From Vallitaleaceae bacterium 9-2 (GTDB lineage: Bacteria > Bacillota > Clostridia > Lachnospirales > Vallitaleaceae), in the NCBI GenBank assembly GCA_038396585.1, contig CP121691.1:124001-188000 (forward strand): DNA of 64,000 bases, read 5' to 3'. The stretch's first letter is position 1. The number at the start of each line of letters is the position of its first letter. Below, in pieces: positions 46,646 to 56,151 of the stretch. Below the pieces are notes generated by a model, which ran no database searches, had not been told where the DNA came from, and saw only the letters and a list, made by a program, of their open reading frames with translations. A program made the position numbers and the translations under genes.

Positions 46646-47998
46646 ATGAATACAGTAGATTATTTAAGACAAATCATTGGATTGTTATTGTTTTCTGCAT
46701 TTATTTCAAGTGTATTGTGTGTCTATATATACATTAAAAGTAAAAATGCAAAAAATAGCTTTTTTCTTATTATTGGGCAGATTCTAGGTATTACTTGGAA
46801 TGTTTTATATATTTTTGAACTAACAGCGCCAACGCTTGAAATACGTTGGATTATTATCGTGTTAGAATATATTCCAATCTGTTTTTTAGGTGTTGTCTTA
46901 TTTCACTTTGCTTATTGTTATACTCAAAATAAACAGATGCAAAGGACACTTTTTATCATTACGTTCATTCCACCCGTCATTGGGTATCTCAGCGTTCTTA
47001 CAAATACATATCATTACCAATTTTATAAAGAGATTGATTATCATATGATCAAATTTGGTGTTTTCACATATTATATTATTGGTTTTACGGCAATTTATTT
47101 GTTGCTAGGGGTTGCCCTGTTTTTATTTAGAAAAGGAGACAAAAACCCGGTATATAGAACACAAGGAATCTATTACTCCATTGCAATATTACTGCCCCTA
47201 GGAGTGCATTTACTCCAGATAGCTGGGATTATGACGTTTGAGATTATGGTTACCCTGTTTTTTTTGCCTATTTCCATGTTCATTTTAACAGTCTTAATAT
47301 TACGATATCAATTCTTAGACATTATTCCAAGTGCAATCTATCGTGTGATTGATAATACGATGGATGGGATGCTCGTTGTTAATAATAATGGGAACATAAT
47401 CGATTATAATACTAGTTTTTTTGAAAAGAAATTTGACATGTATGATATGAAAGTGATTTCAACAATTTATGATTTTTCAAAGCGCTTAGCAACATTTTCC
47501 GTAGAATATCAATCTATTTTTGATTTAAATATAAGTATTAAAGCAAATCAATATAAGATAAAAAAAGGAATGTTAAAAACAGATGAAAACATAAGCATCT
47601 ATTTTACGGCAAAGCCATTGTTAGATTACCGAAAGCAAAAAGTTGCCACATTGATTACTTTTTTTGACATGACAGAAATTTATATGCTGCATAATGAATT
47701 AGAAATAAAAAACAATGAGCTTGATGCGGCAAACCGTAAGTTGACAAAGTATCTAGAAACCGTTGAAAAATTAACGGTTGAAGAGGAAATCAACCGAATA
47801 ATGACAGAGATTCATGATACGCTGGGGCACTCAATGACCGAATTATTGGCTTTGATTGAAGTGGCAGACATACTGGTTGATGTCAATGATGCGGAGGCAT
47901 TAAAAACAATTCAAGAAGCGATTCGAAGAGCAAGAAATAGTATGGACGAGATACGTTTAGCTGTTATACGTTATAAAAAAATGGGAGGATTTGTATGA
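46646..47998 (+). CDS. 7TM sensor histidine kinase lacking the HATPase domain
   Basis: About 450 residues. Residues about 10-220 are seven membrane helices of the histidine-kinase N-terminal 7TM type, followed by a PAS-like domain (about 225-350), a coiled coil and a HisKA_3 dimerisation domain with EIHDTLGHSMTE (His390). The protein ends 60 residues later; there is no HATPase_c domain, N box or G box, yet it stops cleanly with an ATGA overlap to the response regulator, so it does not look frameshifted. ATG 46646 has GGAG upstream. It probably relies on another kinase for phosphorylation, or acts as a phosphatase or sensor partner. Confidence 0.85.
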   Translation: MNTVDYLRQIIGLLLFSAFISSVLCVYIYIKSKNAKNSFFLIIGQILGITWNVLYIFELTAPTLEIRWIIIVLEYIPICFLGVVLFHFAYCYTQNKQMQRTLFIITFIPPVIGYLSVLTNTYHYQFYKEIDYHMIKFGVFTYYIIGFTAIYLLLGVALFLFRKGDKNPVYRTQGIYYSIAILLPLGVHLLQIAGIMTFEIMVTLFFLPISMFILTVLILRYQFLDIIPSAIYRVIDNTMDGMLVVNNNGNIIDYNTSFFEKKFDMYDMKVISTIYDFSKRLATFSVEYQSIFDLNISIKANQYKIKKGMLKTDENISIYFTAKPLLDYRKQKVATLITFFDMTEIYMLHNELEIKNNELDAANRKLTKYLETVEKLTVEEEINRIMTEIHDTLGHSMTELLALIEVADILVDVNDAEALKTIQEAIRRARNSMDEIRLAVIRYKKMGGFV

Positions 47999-48645
47999 TA
48001 AAAGTTATGGTCGTTGATGATCAAATTCTTTTGAAACAGACATTGCTGTTTATGTTAAAACAAGACAAAGAAATTATTGCCATTGATGGTGGAGAAGATG
48101 GCTATATGGCTATAGAAAATTGTAAAATAGAACAGCCGAATATTATTTTAATGGATTTACGTATGCCAAGAATGGGTGGATTAGAAGCGATGGAGGTACT
48201 TAAGGAGCTTTACCCTTCTGTAAAAATTATGGTATTGACCACATTTGAAGATGACAAGAGTCTATTTACATCATTAAAAAATGGTGCGGATGGATATATT
48301 GTTAAAGATATTCGACCGGAAGAATTGATTTTAGCGGTTAAAAGCGTTGCACACAATTTGTATGTAATGCACGGAAATGTTCTTGAGGTTTTTAAAGACG
48401 AGTTAAAGAAAATGCGGCAAAAATCGGAGAATAATAATGACATGATTGATCAATATGATTTAACACGGATAGAGATACGCATTATCCAAGAATTGGTTAA
48501 TGGAAAGAGTAATCGTGAGATTGCGCAGATGCTAAACTTTACTGAAGGAACGGTGAAAAATAAGGTTTCTAAGTTGCTTACAAAGCTTGATTTAAAAGAT
48601 AGGACACAAATGGCTGTTTTTGCAGTAAAAAATAATTTGATATAG
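47995..48645 (+). CDS. NarL/LuxR-family response regulator
   Basis: A 216-residue regulator. Receiver: VVDDQ, Asp54 in ILMDLRMPRMGG, Thr in VLTTF and Lys in YIVKDI. C-terminal LuxR-type HTH at about 150-210: RIEIRIIQELVNGKSNREIA, then EGTVKNKVSKLLTKL. It overlaps the upstream kinase by 4 nt and lies 10 nt before a second, complete kinase, so one regulator is flanked by two sensors. Confidence 0.95.
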   Translation: MIKVMVVDDQILLKQTLLFMLKQDKEIIAIDGGEDGYMAIENCKIEQPNIILMDLRMPRMGGLEAMEVLKELYPSVKIMVLTTFEDDKSLFTSLKNGADGYIVKDIRPEELILAVKSVAHNLYVMHGNVLEVFKDELKKMRQKSENNNDMIDQYDLTRIEIRIIQELVNGKSNREIAQMLNFTEGTVKNKVSKLLTKLDLKDRTQMAVFAVKNNLI

Positions 48646-48655
48646 AAGGTGTATA

Positions 48656-50365
48656 ATGGGTGTTTTGGATTACCAAGATTTTAGTCAAATTACAATTTAT
48701 ACATTAACGTTAATGGGGACCATTATCGCGAATGCTTTTTTGTATCTGCGCAGCCGTAAAATTCGACTGGTGGCTGCTTTTTTTCGCATGCAGCTTTTAA
48801 TCTTTTTTTGGCTCATTGGAAATATTTTCAAGGTGCTTGCCGATGATGCAGGGCAATTAAAGCTTTGGATTAATATTGAATATTTGGGTATTTGCTTTTT
48901 TGGATTTGCATTGTTATATTTTGCTTACCTGTATTATCAAAACAGACCCCTTCATCCAGCAATTCAAATGGTATGTATAATTTTATCCATCATTAACTAT
49001 TCTTTTTTATTGACTAATGACTCCCACTATCTGTTCTTTAGACAAATAGGGACATACACTAGCATCAAAGGGCCCTATTTTTATATACATACAATTTTTT
49101 CGTATGTCTTAATTGCAGTAAGCATTTATTGTATGGTCATGAGTCCAGCCAATAAAGGGCTAAAGAGAAAAGATTATTTTTTAATTACAGTGAGTCTCAT
49201 TATACCGGTTATTCTTAATGTACTGTATGTTTTTAACATACTTGCAATTGTGATGGATGTCACCCCTATTTTGATGAATGTTGTTTTTTTAAATTTTGCA
49301 TTTATCGCATTTAGAGAAAACCAATATGATATTCAGATGATGACAAAATACCGAATATTTGATAATTTGGATGAAGCAATTATTATTCTCAATGAAAGCA
49401 ATCGCGTGGTTGAATATAATAAGAAGACGGAAGAAATGTTTGAAGGATACACAAGCTTACATAAATATATAGCTTTTCAAGAGATGCTTCCAGAATTTCA
49501 TCAGACAATACAACACTTTATTGCATCAGAAGCTGTGACAGATCAGATTGAGGTACATATTTCTATATTAAAACAAGATAGATACTTTATACTAAGTATG
49601 GAAAAAATCCTGTTAAGACAACAAGAAAATAATGGTATGATTATTAAGTTTATCGAGATTACTGAACAACATCAGTTGCTCATAGAGCTTGAAAATAAAA
49701 ACAGAACACTAAAGAATATTAATCGTACGTTAAGTGAGAATATTTCGGTGAGTAAGCGACTGATTCTTGAACAGGAACGTAATTATGTGTCAAAAGAACT
49801 TCATGATATTTTGGGACATTCAATTACACTTGTGATTTCATTACTTGAGACGGTGAATCAAACCTATGGGAAAAATACAGAAGAAACCAAAGAGAAGCTA
49901 GCTTTAGCAGTAGAAATTACACGTGGAAGCTTGGTCAATTTACGAAAAGCATTAACGCGTAAACGTGCCTCCAACATAAGCAATCAACAGTTGATTGAAG
50001 AGTTGGAAACATTAATCCAAGAGTTTCGTGTATCCAATGTAGAGGTGGAATTCATAACCAGTAACTATAAAATTGATTTGAACCCACAATACTACGATAC
50101 CATTTATCGGATTTGTCAGGAAAGTATGACGAATGCATTGCGACATGGGAAGGCGACTCAAATTATGATTGCCGTGCGCTTTTCTAAAGAAATGACAGAT
50201 ATTATTATTGTTGACAATGGAAAAGGGTGCAAGCAAATTAAAAAAGGATACGGAATTAAAGGGATGGAACAAAGAGTACAGGAGATGGACGGAGTATTTA
50301 CATGTAGCTCACCGGATGGGGAAGGATTTCATGTTCATGTCATCTTACCGGTTCGAACACTGTGA
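48656..50365 (+). CDS. 7TM sensor histidine kinase (complete, NarX/DesK class)
   Basis: A 569-residue kinase with the same layout as the first one: seven N-terminal membrane helices (about 10-220), a PAS-like region (about 230-340), a coiled coil and HisKA_3 with ELHDILGHSITL (His383). Unlike the first, it continues into HATPase_c with ESMTNALRHGKATQI (N box), DNGKGC and GYGIKGM (G boxes). The two are probably duplicates that diverged. GAAGGTG precedes the ATG. It may phosphorylate both its own His and that of the truncated partner in a heterodimer. Confidence 0.93.
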   Translation: MGVLDYQDFSQITIYTLTLMGTIIANAFLYLRSRKIRLVAAFFRMQLLIFFWLIGNIFKVLADDAGQLKLWINIEYLGICFFGFALLYFAYLYYQNRPLHPAIQMVCIILSIINYSFLLTNDSHYLFFRQIGTYTSIKGPYFYIHTIFSYVLIAVSIYCMVMSPANKGLKRKDYFLITVSLIIPVILNVLYVFNILAIVMDVTPILMNVVFLNFAFIAFRENQYDIQMMTKYRIFDNLDEAIIILNESNRVVEYNKKTEEMFEGYTSLHKYIAFQEMLPEFHQTIQHFIASEAVTDQIEVHISILKQDRYFILSMEKILLRQQENNGMIIKFIEITEQHQLLIELENKNRTLKNINRTLSENISVSKRLILEQERNYVSKELHDILGHSITLVISLLETVNQTYGKNTEETKEKLALAVEITRGSLVNLRKALTRKRASNISNQQLIEELETLIQEFRVSNVEVEFITSNYKIDLNPQYYDTIYRICQESMTNALRHGKATQIMIAVRFSKEMTDIIIVDNGKGCKQIKKGYGIKGMEQRVQEMDGVFTCSSPDGEGFHVHVILPVRTL

Positions 50366-50410
50366 CAATAATATAGAGGGCAAAAAAAAGTAAAAAACAT
50401 ATAAAAAAGG

Positions 50411-50476
50411 TTGACATAACTTTGGAAATGCGCTATATTATATGTGTAATCAGCACTCGACAATGAAGAGTGCTAA
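50411..50476 (+). promoter_or_regulatory. hsp20 promoter with CIRCE operator
   Basis: Promoter TTGACA (50411-50416), 17-nt spacer, TATATT (50434-50439). The CIRCE element follows at 50450-50476: TCAGCACTC, 9-nt spacer, GAGTGCTAA, one base from the consensus TTAGCACTC-N9-GAGTGCTAA. It covers the start of transcription, so HrcA should repress this gene and release it on heat shock. Confidence 0.93.
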
Positions 50477-50502
50477 CAATAAAATTATAAGGAGGAATTC
50501 AT

Positions 50503-50955
50503 ATGTTTAGATTAGTACCTTATGGAAGAAATCAAGCAGCAAAAAACAGTGACAACTTTTTCAATCTCATGGACGACTTTTTTAGTGACGACTTTTTTGG
50601 CAATGGATTCGTCCCAACAAAATTTGGGAAATTCGATTCCTTTAAAATTGATGTAAAAGACCTTGAGACAGAGTATCTAATTGAAGCAGACTTGCCAGGA
50701 GTTAAGAAAGAAGATGTAACCGTTGACTATAGAGATAACAAGCTTGTCATTCGCGTAAGTAGCAATGAAGAAGTGAACGAAGAAAAAGAGCATTATATCC
50801 ATAGAGAACGACGCCAAAGTCAGATGGAACGTTCATTTTACATGAAAGATGTAAAAGCCGATGAAATCACGGCAAAACTTGAAGAAGGTGTATTGGCCAT
50901 TCATGCACCAAAACTTGCTGAAGTGGATGATACACATAAGATAGAAATACAATAA
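50503..50955 (+). CDS. Hsp20/alpha-crystallin small heat-shock protein
   Basis: A 150-residue small heat-shock protein. The alpha-crystallin domain spans about 48-145: FKIDVKDLETEYLIEADLPG, VTVDYRDNKLVIRV, ERSFYM and LEEGVLAIHAPK. It binds unfolding proteins as an ATP-independent holdase. The N-terminal region is Asp/Phe-rich. AAGGAGG precedes the ATG. The CIRCE operator upstream places it under HrcA control. A terminator follows directly, so it is monocistronic. Confidence 0.96.
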   Translation: MFRLVPYGRNQAAKNSDNFFNLMDDFFSDDFFGNGFVPTKFGKFDSFKIDVKDLETEYLIEADLPGVKKEDVTVDYRDNKLVIRVSSNEEVNEEKEHYIHRERRQSQMERSFYMKDVKADEITAKLEEGVLAIHAPKLAEVDDTHKIEIQ

Positions 50956-50970
50956 ACCCATAGGATATTA

Positions 50971-50999
50971 AAAACTGCTTCGAAAGAAGCAGTTTTTTC
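50971..50999 (+). terminator. hsp20 terminator
   Basis: AAAACTGCTTC and GAAGCAGTTTT around a GAAA loop, followed by TT. 15 nt after the stop codon. Confidence 0.9.
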
Positions 51000-51028
51000 T
51001 TGTGAATACATAGGAAGTGTACTATAAT
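51000..51028 (+). promoter_or_regulatory. Promoter of the 51091 gene
   Basis: TTGTGA (51000-51005), 17-nt spacer, TATAAT (51023-51028), directly behind the hsp20 terminator. Confidence 0.65.
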
Positions 51029-51090
51029 TTAAAGTGTATGGATATATCAAGTGGATGTAAAGAAATCGGTACAACAATAGGGGGAATAAG

Positions 51091-51717
51091 ATGACAACAC
51101 ATATTGAAGATTTTTTAATGAAGATACAATCGGTCATTGGTTCAAAGGTTGTAATGAATCAAAATGGTCAAATTGAAGAGATTCATATTGTTTCAGATTT
51201 ACGCCGAAGCCCTAAGCAAATATTAAGGGATGTTGAAGCGGTTCTTTTATCACAGTTTAATCAAGCGATTGATTATAAGAAAGTATCCATTGCACAGATA
51301 AAAGGCGGAGTCATTCGCAATGAGCAAGATCCGCGTATTAAATTAAAGTCCATCGAATATAGCAACATGGGAAATACCATTGATGTTACGGTAACTTTAG
51401 AAAAAGGCAATGAAGAATACACAAAAACAAAGTCCGGTATAAAAACAACGGCAAATGTCATGCGTCTATCGGGAAAAGCGGTGCTTGATGCAATTGAACA
51501 ATACCTAGGAATATATGATGTGTTTGTATTTGAAGATTGTAAAGAGATTAAACTATCAGATACTTTAGTGATAGCAGTAAGCATTACTTCTATTTATCAT
51601 CACCGGGAAGAGATGTTTATTGGAACGGCTAAAGTAGGAACAGATGTTAACGAGGCTGTGACTCGAGCGACACTAGATGCGATTAATCGACATATTTTGC
51701 AACTTGAAAATGCGTAA
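51091..51717 (+). CDS. Unassigned conserved-looking protein
   Basis: A 208-residue soluble alpha/beta protein without signal peptide or membrane helix. Two similar halves are apparent: residues about 5-70 (VVMNQNGQIEEIHIVSDLRR, PKQILRDVEAVLLSQFN) and about 85-205 (LKSIEYSNMGNTIDVTVTLEKG, AVLDAIEQYLGIYDVFVFEDCK, VIAVSITSIYHHREEMFIGTA). It resembles predicted sensor or dimerisation folds seen in clostridial proteins, but I do not recognise the family. GGGGGGAATA precedes the ATG. The next gene begins 15 nt downstream, so the pair is an operon. Confidence 0.75.
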   Translation: MTTHIEDFLMKIQSVIGSKVVMNQNGQIEEIHIVSDLRRSPKQILRDVEAVLLSQFNQAIDYKKVSIAQIKGGVIRNEQDPRIKLKSIEYSNMGNTIDVTVTLEKGNEEYTKTKSGIKTTANVMRLSGKAVLDAIEQYLGIYDVFVFEDCKEIKLSDTLVIAVSITSIYHHREEMFIGTAKVGTDVNEAVTRATLDAINRHILQLENA

Positions 51718-51732
51718 AAATGGAGAGATAAA

Positions 51733-53481
51733 ATGAAAACATATATAAAACCCTTATTTATTGGTCTGATTGGTCTAGTTATTTTAGGGCTATTAAGTTT
51801 TTTCGTGATCAATATATATAAAGACTTTAAAGCGGCACAACAAATACAAAAAGAAGTACAGGTAGACTTTACGACAGTATATGAAGGTGCAAATTCAGAA
51901 GCATTAGCGACGATATATGATGGCAAGCTTATTGACAATGGAATAAAACCTAAGTTCTTAGGAGGTATCTTATATCTTCCGGTTGGACTTGTTAGTGAAT
52001 ATATTAATGATCAATTTCACTACGACGCACAAGAAAAAATTTTAACGTACACAACCCAAGAAGATGTTATTCGTATGCGGACAGATGAATTGACCTATAC
52101 AGTTAATGATGAACCTATACGTATTGAGATTGGTATGACAGAGTTTGATGGAGAGGCGTATCTTCCCCTATCTCTTGTACAAAAATTTTCCCATCATGAT
52201 TTCATACATAATGAGGAGTATCATGTGTTGCAAATCAAAGATTGGTATAGTGAAGAAACTACTGGGGAAGTTTATTATGAAGGTGAACAGAAGGTTTATA
52301 TTCGGATTTTACCTTATGAAGAAGCGGCATACCTTCATGTAGCATATGTAGGGATGGATGTAGTGATTGTTGGGGAAGAAGACAATTATTACCAGGTTTT
52401 AACCAAAGAAGGCTTCTTAGGATATATACAAAAGGAAAATGTGCGATCGGTTGTTACTTCTCATTCAGTAAAAGAGAAAGTGTATTCGTACAAACAGTTT
52501 CCCGGCACACAATTTGATGAAAAAATAAATCTTGTATGGCATCAAGTCTTTAATACAACGGCGAATCAGTATGTTCAAGAACGGCTTGAAAATGTAACAG
52601 GGGCGAATGTTATTTCGCCAACATGGTTTGAACTTAAAGGGACAGAAGGCGAAGTAAAGTCGATTGCAGATTTGAATTATGTAAGATGGGCTCATGACAA
52701 TGGATATCAGGTCTGGGCTCTTTTTGCCAATTTGGGCGAAGGTTATACAAGATCAATGACGCATGAAGTCTTAAGCAGTACAACAAAACGTATGGAAGTG
52801 ATTCGACAACTCCTGGCGTTGGCTTCGGTCTATGAGTTAGATGGAATAAATATTGATTTGGAAAATATAGGTGAAGAGACAGGACCATATTATGTACAGT
52901 TTGTGAAAGAGCTAAGCATCTATTCAAAACAACAAGGCTTAATTGTATCAGCAGATTTACCTGTGCCAAAGCCTTGGACAGAGCATATGGGGCGTGAAGA
53001 AATTGCAAAATATCTTGATTATTTTATTATCATGGGATATGATGAACATTGGTCAACATCACCTGTAAGCGGCTCGGTTGCTTCGATTGGTTTTGTTGAA
53101 GAAGGCATTGTTGATACACTAAAATCAGTTCCAAAAGAAAAAGTAATTCTTGGCGTTCCTTTCTATACAAGATTGTGGAAAGAAGAAACGGTTGACGGAG
53201 AAGTCAAGGTTTCGTCAAAGGCCTATGGTATGGATGGCGGACAAACCATTGTTGATGAAAATAATATTGAGCTGGAATGGGATGAGCAAGTGGGTCAATA
53301 TTATGGAGAATATTATGAGGGTGATATTCGCTACAGAATATGGCTTGAGGATGACCGTGCAATGGATTTGCGTATGCAGCTTATTGATGAATATGAACTT
53401 GGCGGTGTTGCAGGATGGAAATTAGGTCTTGAAAGTGATAGCGTCTGGGAAGTTATTCGTCCATATCTAAAAAAAGAATAA
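51733..53481 (+). CDS. Membrane-anchored glycoside hydrolase family 18 protein
   Basis: A 582-residue protein. An N-terminal membrane anchor (about 7-28), a copper-amine-oxidase-like domain (about 60-155, GGILYLPVGLVSEYIND...GEAYLPLSLVQKF split in two), an SH3b-like segment (about 165-235) and a GH18 domain (about 270-575). The catalytic motif DGINIDLENIG is near 375-385, with Glu as the acid and Asn in place of the usual first Asp of DxxDxDxE. Similar proteins (YaaH/YdhD types) act on cell-wall or spore peptidoglycan in Firmicutes. Likely acts outside the membrane; substrate inferred. Confidence 0.85.
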   Translation: MKTYIKPLFIGLIGLVILGLLSFFVINIYKDFKAAQQIQKEVQVDFTTVYEGANSEALATIYDGKLIDNGIKPKFLGGILYLPVGLVSEYINDQFHYDAQEKILTYTTQEDVIRMRTDELTYTVNDEPIRIEIGMTEFDGEAYLPLSLVQKFSHHDFIHNEEYHVLQIKDWYSEETTGEVYYEGEQKVYIRILPYEEAAYLHVAYVGMDVVIVGEEDNYYQVLTKEGFLGYIQKENVRSVVTSHSVKEKVYSYKQFPGTQFDEKINLVWHQVFNTTANQYVQERLENVTGANVISPTWFELKGTEGEVKSIADLNYVRWAHDNGYQVWALFANLGEGYTRSMTHEVLSSTTKRMEVIRQLLALASVYELDGINIDLENIGEETGPYYVQFVKELSIYSKQQGLIVSADLPVPKPWTEHMGREEIAKYLDYFIIMGYDEHWSTSPVSGSVASIGFVEEGIVDTLKSVPKEKVILGVPFYTRLWKEETVDGEVKVSSKAYGMDGGQTIVDENNIELEWDEQVGQYYGEYYEGDIRYRIWLEDDRAMDLRMQLIDEYELGGVAGWKLGLESDSVWEVIRPYLKKE

Positions 53482-53490
53482 ACAGATGAC

Positions 53491-53518
53491 TTAACAAATG
53501 AGCATTTTGTGATATAAT
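53491..53518 (+). promoter_or_regulatory. Promoter of the sua5-ywlE-rpiB operon
   Basis: TTAACA (53491-53496), 16-nt spacer and extended -10 TGATATAAT (TATAAT at 53513-53518), 30 nt before the start codon. Confidence 0.65.
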
Positions 53519-53547
53519 AAGATGCGAAAGATAAGAAATGGTGTAAA

Positions 53548-54603
53548 ATGATGAATAAAAAGACGAAGATTGTAGTCCTTACAGAAAATGACCCAAAGTA
53601 TGCACAAGTTGTTCAAGAAGCTGGGAAAATTCTCCGTGAGGGCGGTCTTGTTGCGTTTCCAACTGAAACTGTGTACGGAATTGGAGCTAACGCACTGGAT
53701 GAACAGGCAGTAAAAAAAATATATGTGGCAAAGGGACGCCCGTCGGATAATCCATTGATTATGCATGTTAGTGATGTTCATATACTTAAAGATTATGTAC
53801 AGCATATTGATGACAAATCAAAACGATTGATTGCCAAATTTTGGCCGGGACCGTTAACACTTATCTTTCAGAAAAAAGATACAGTTCCGGACATTATAAC
53901 TGGCGGATTAGATACAGTTGCCGTTCGAATGCCAAAGCATCCTATAGCCCATGATATTATTCACAGCGCAGGTATACCCATTGCGGCACCGAGTGCCAAT
54001 ATATCTGGAAAGCCAAGTCCAACAAGAGGAAGACATGTTGTTGAAGACTTAAATGGGCGTGTAGATATGATTATTGATGGTGGAAAAACAACACATGGAC
54101 TAGAATCAACCGTACTGGATATGACCGGTGATATACCCTCAATCTTACGACCAGGGAGTATTACATATTCAATGATTAAAGCGGTTATTGGAGATGTCTC
54201 TTATGACAACCACTTGGAAGATGTGACACAAGCCCCTAAGGCGCCGGGAATGAAATACAAACATTATGCACCCAAAGCGCCAATTAAAATTGTGATGGGA
54301 GCAGATGAGAAGGTCACCGAGTATATCAATGCACAGTCAGCACTTCATCGAGTAGAAGGATTAAAAGTAGGTGTGATATCTCCTGTGCATCGCGTTCACC
54401 TATTGGAAGGGGATGTGGTCTTAAGTATTGGAGCCATAGACAATCCAGAGGAGATTGGGAGCAATTTATTTAAGATATTGCGCCAGTTTGATGATATGAA
54501 TGTAGATATAATTTATTCGGTAGATTTTCAAGGTGAAGAACTCAATGTTGCGATTATGAATCGCCTCATAAAAGCTGCTGGACACGAAATAATTAATGTG
54601 TAA
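53548..54603 (+). CDS. ywlC: Threonylcarbamoyl-AMP synthase (Sua5/YwlC)
   Basis: A 351-residue Sua5-type enzyme that makes threonylcarbamoyl-AMP from Thr, bicarbonate and ATP, the first step of t6A37 synthesis on ANN-decoding tRNAs. The YrdC-like domain (about 20-210) shows GGLVAFPTETVYGIGANA, KGRPSDNPLIMHV, FWPGPLTLI and SANISGKPSPTRG. The C-terminal Sua5 domain (about 240-350) makes it the long form, beyond the roughly 190-residue TsaC. Its order before ywlE and rpiB is as in Bacillus. Confidence 0.95.
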   Translation: MMNKKTKIVVLTENDPKYAQVVQEAGKILREGGLVAFPTETVYGIGANALDEQAVKKIYVAKGRPSDNPLIMHVSDVHILKDYVQHIDDKSKRLIAKFWPGPLTLIFQKKDTVPDIITGGLDTVAVRMPKHPIAHDIIHSAGIPIAAPSANISGKPSPTRGRHVVEDLNGRVDMIIDGGKTTHGLESTVLDMTGDIPSILRPGSITYSMIKAVIGDVSYDNHLEDVTQAPKAPGMKYKHYAPKAPIKIVMGADEKVTEYINAQSALHRVEGLKVGVISPVHRVHLLEGDVVLSIGAIDNPEEIGSNLFKILRQFDDMNVDIIYSVDFQGEELNVAIMNRLIKAAGHEIINV

Positions 54604-54617
54604 GTGATAGGAGTATC

Positions 54618-55058
54618 ATGAAGAAATATAAAGAAATAGTTTTTGTTTGTACAGGCAATACCTGTCGCAGTCCAATGGCTGAAGCGCTGTTTTGCAAGAC
54701 ATACCCTACAGCGGATTTATTATCTCGATCACGGGGATTAATGGTTTTTGAACCGATGCCCGCAACTGAATATGCAGTCCAAGTCATGCGTGAAAAAGGG
54801 GTTGATATTTCTATGCATCAATCCCACTATTTCAGTAAAACGTCATGCAATTCGACTGTATTAGCATTAACGATGACCCAAAGACATAAGACAGTATTGG
54901 TGCAGCACAATTATCCGTGCGATGTATACAGCATCAAAGAGTTTGTTGGAGAGGCTGGAGATATTGAGGATCCGTACGGTGGAGATATAGACGATTATCG
55001 ACGATGTGCTGAGGAGTTAGAGCGCGTCATAAAAAAATTAGGAGGAAAATTATTGTGA
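54618..55058 (+). CDS. ywlE: Low-molecular-weight phosphatase, YwlE-type (protein-arginine phosphatase)
   Basis: A 146-residue phosphatase of the LMW-PTP fold. The P-loop reads VCTGNTCRSPMAEALF with nucleophile Cys11 and Arg17; the general acid lies in DIEDPYGG. In Bacillus YwlE the Thr after the nucleophilic Cys (Cys-Thr-Gly-Asn-Thr) selects phosphoarginine over phosphotyrosine, and that residue (Thr12) is present here. Expected role: reverses McsB arginine phosphorylation in protein quality control, though mcsB is not in view. It overlaps rpiB by 4 nt. Confidence 0.9.
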   Translation: MKKYKEIVFVCTGNTCRSPMAEALFCKTYPTADLLSRSRGLMVFEPMPATEYAVQVMREKGVDISMHQSHYFSKTSCNSTVLALTMTQRHKTVLVQHNYPCDVYSIKEFVGEAGDIEDPYGGDIDDYRRCAEELERVIKKLGGKLL

Positions 55059-55483
55059 TAGGAATAGGAAGTGACCATGGAGGTTACGCATTAAAGCAAG
55101 AAATTATTGCGCTTCTAGAAGAAAAAGGATTTGCATATAAAGATTTTGGAGGATATGACGCCCAAGCCATTGATTATCCAGACGTTGCAAAACCCGTAGC
55201 CCAAGCCGTGCTTGATGGGACATGCGAGACAGGGATTTTAATTTGTGGAACGGGAATTGGAATTTCCATTACTGCAAATAAAATCAAAGGTATTCGCTGT
55301 GCATTATGTAGTGACCACTTCACAGCAATGGCAACACGTGAACACAATAATGCAAATATGTTAGCACTCGGAGGAAGAAATACAGGACCAGAAGTTGCAA
55401 AGGATATTGTTATGGCATTTCTTACAACGGAATTTTCCAATGATGAAAGACATATTCGTAGAATTAATAAAATTGAAGACTAA
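55055..55483 (+). CDS. rpiB: Ribose-5-phosphate isomerase B
   Basis: A 142-residue RpiB/LacAB-family isomerase interconverting ribose 5-phosphate and ribulose 5-phosphate. Signatures: [36 protein letters not shown] (catalytic Cys region) and [14 protein letters not shown]-like text (here [15 protein letters not shown]). The start is GTG at 55055, overlapping the ywlE stop, with TAGGAGG upstream. Part of the conserved ywlC-ywlE-ywlF-upp order. Confidence 0.95.
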   Translation: MIGIGSDHGGYALKQEIIALLEEKGFAYKDFGGYDAQAIDYPDVAKPVAQAVLDGTCETGILICGTGIGISITANKIKGIRCALCSDHFTAMATREHNNANMLALGGRNTGPEVAKDIVMAFLTTEFSNDERHIRRINKIED

Positions 55484-55512
55484 AGACAAAAATTAAAATC
55501 AAGGAGGCTATT

Positions 55513-56142
55513 ATGGCAGAATTAAAAGTAATGGATCACCCGCTAATTCAACATAAAATGGGGGTATTACGACGCGTAGAAACTGGCTCAAAAGAATTTA
55601 GAGAATTGGTCAATGAGATATCAATGTTGATGTGTTATGAAGCGACAAGAAATTTGCCGCTTATGGACGTTGAAATAGAGACGCCTGTATCCAAAACAAC
55701 AGTAAAACAAATTGCAGGACGTACATTGGGGATTGTTCCAATACTCAGAGCAGGACTTGGCATGGTTGATGCAATGCTTAATTTAATGCCTACTGCAAAA
55801 GTGGGACATGTAGGTCTTTATCGTGATCCGGATACCTTAAATCCAGTAGAATATTATTGTAAGTTGCCATACGATGCTCCAGAACGAGATATATTTGTAT
55901 TAGATCCAATGCTTGCAACAGGTGGGTCTGCATCAGCTGCGATTCAATTCATTAAAGATAAAGGCGTTGAAAGCATAACTTTATTGTGCTTAATTGCAGC
56001 ACCAGAAGGTGTGGCACGTGTACAAAAGGACCATCCAGATGTAGATATTTTATTAGCAGCACTCGATGAAAAATTAAATGACCATGGATATATTGTTCCT
56101 GGGCTTGGAGATGCAGGCGACAGATTGTTTGGAACAAAATAG
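55513..56142 (+). CDS. upp: Uracil phosphoribosyltransferase
   Basis: A 209-residue Upp that converts uracil and PRPP to UMP for pyrimidine salvage. [14 protein letters not shown], the EVMLMYEA-like [25 protein letters not shown] and the PRPP loop [15 protein letters not shown] are all present, with [11 protein letters not shown] at the end. RBS AAGGAGG. Length is standard. No frame problems. Confidence 0.97.
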   Translation: MAELKVMDHPLIQHKMGVLRRVETGSKEFRELVNEISMLMCYEATRNLPLMDVEIETPVSKTTVKQIAGRTLGIVPILRAGLGMVDAMLNLMPTAKVGHVGLYRDPDTLNPVEYYCKLPYDAPERDIFVLDPMLATGGSASAAIQFIKDKGVESITLLCLIAAPEGVARVQKDHPDVDILLAALDEKLNDHGYIVPGLGDAGDRLFGTK

Positions 56143-56151
56143 GAGAGAATA

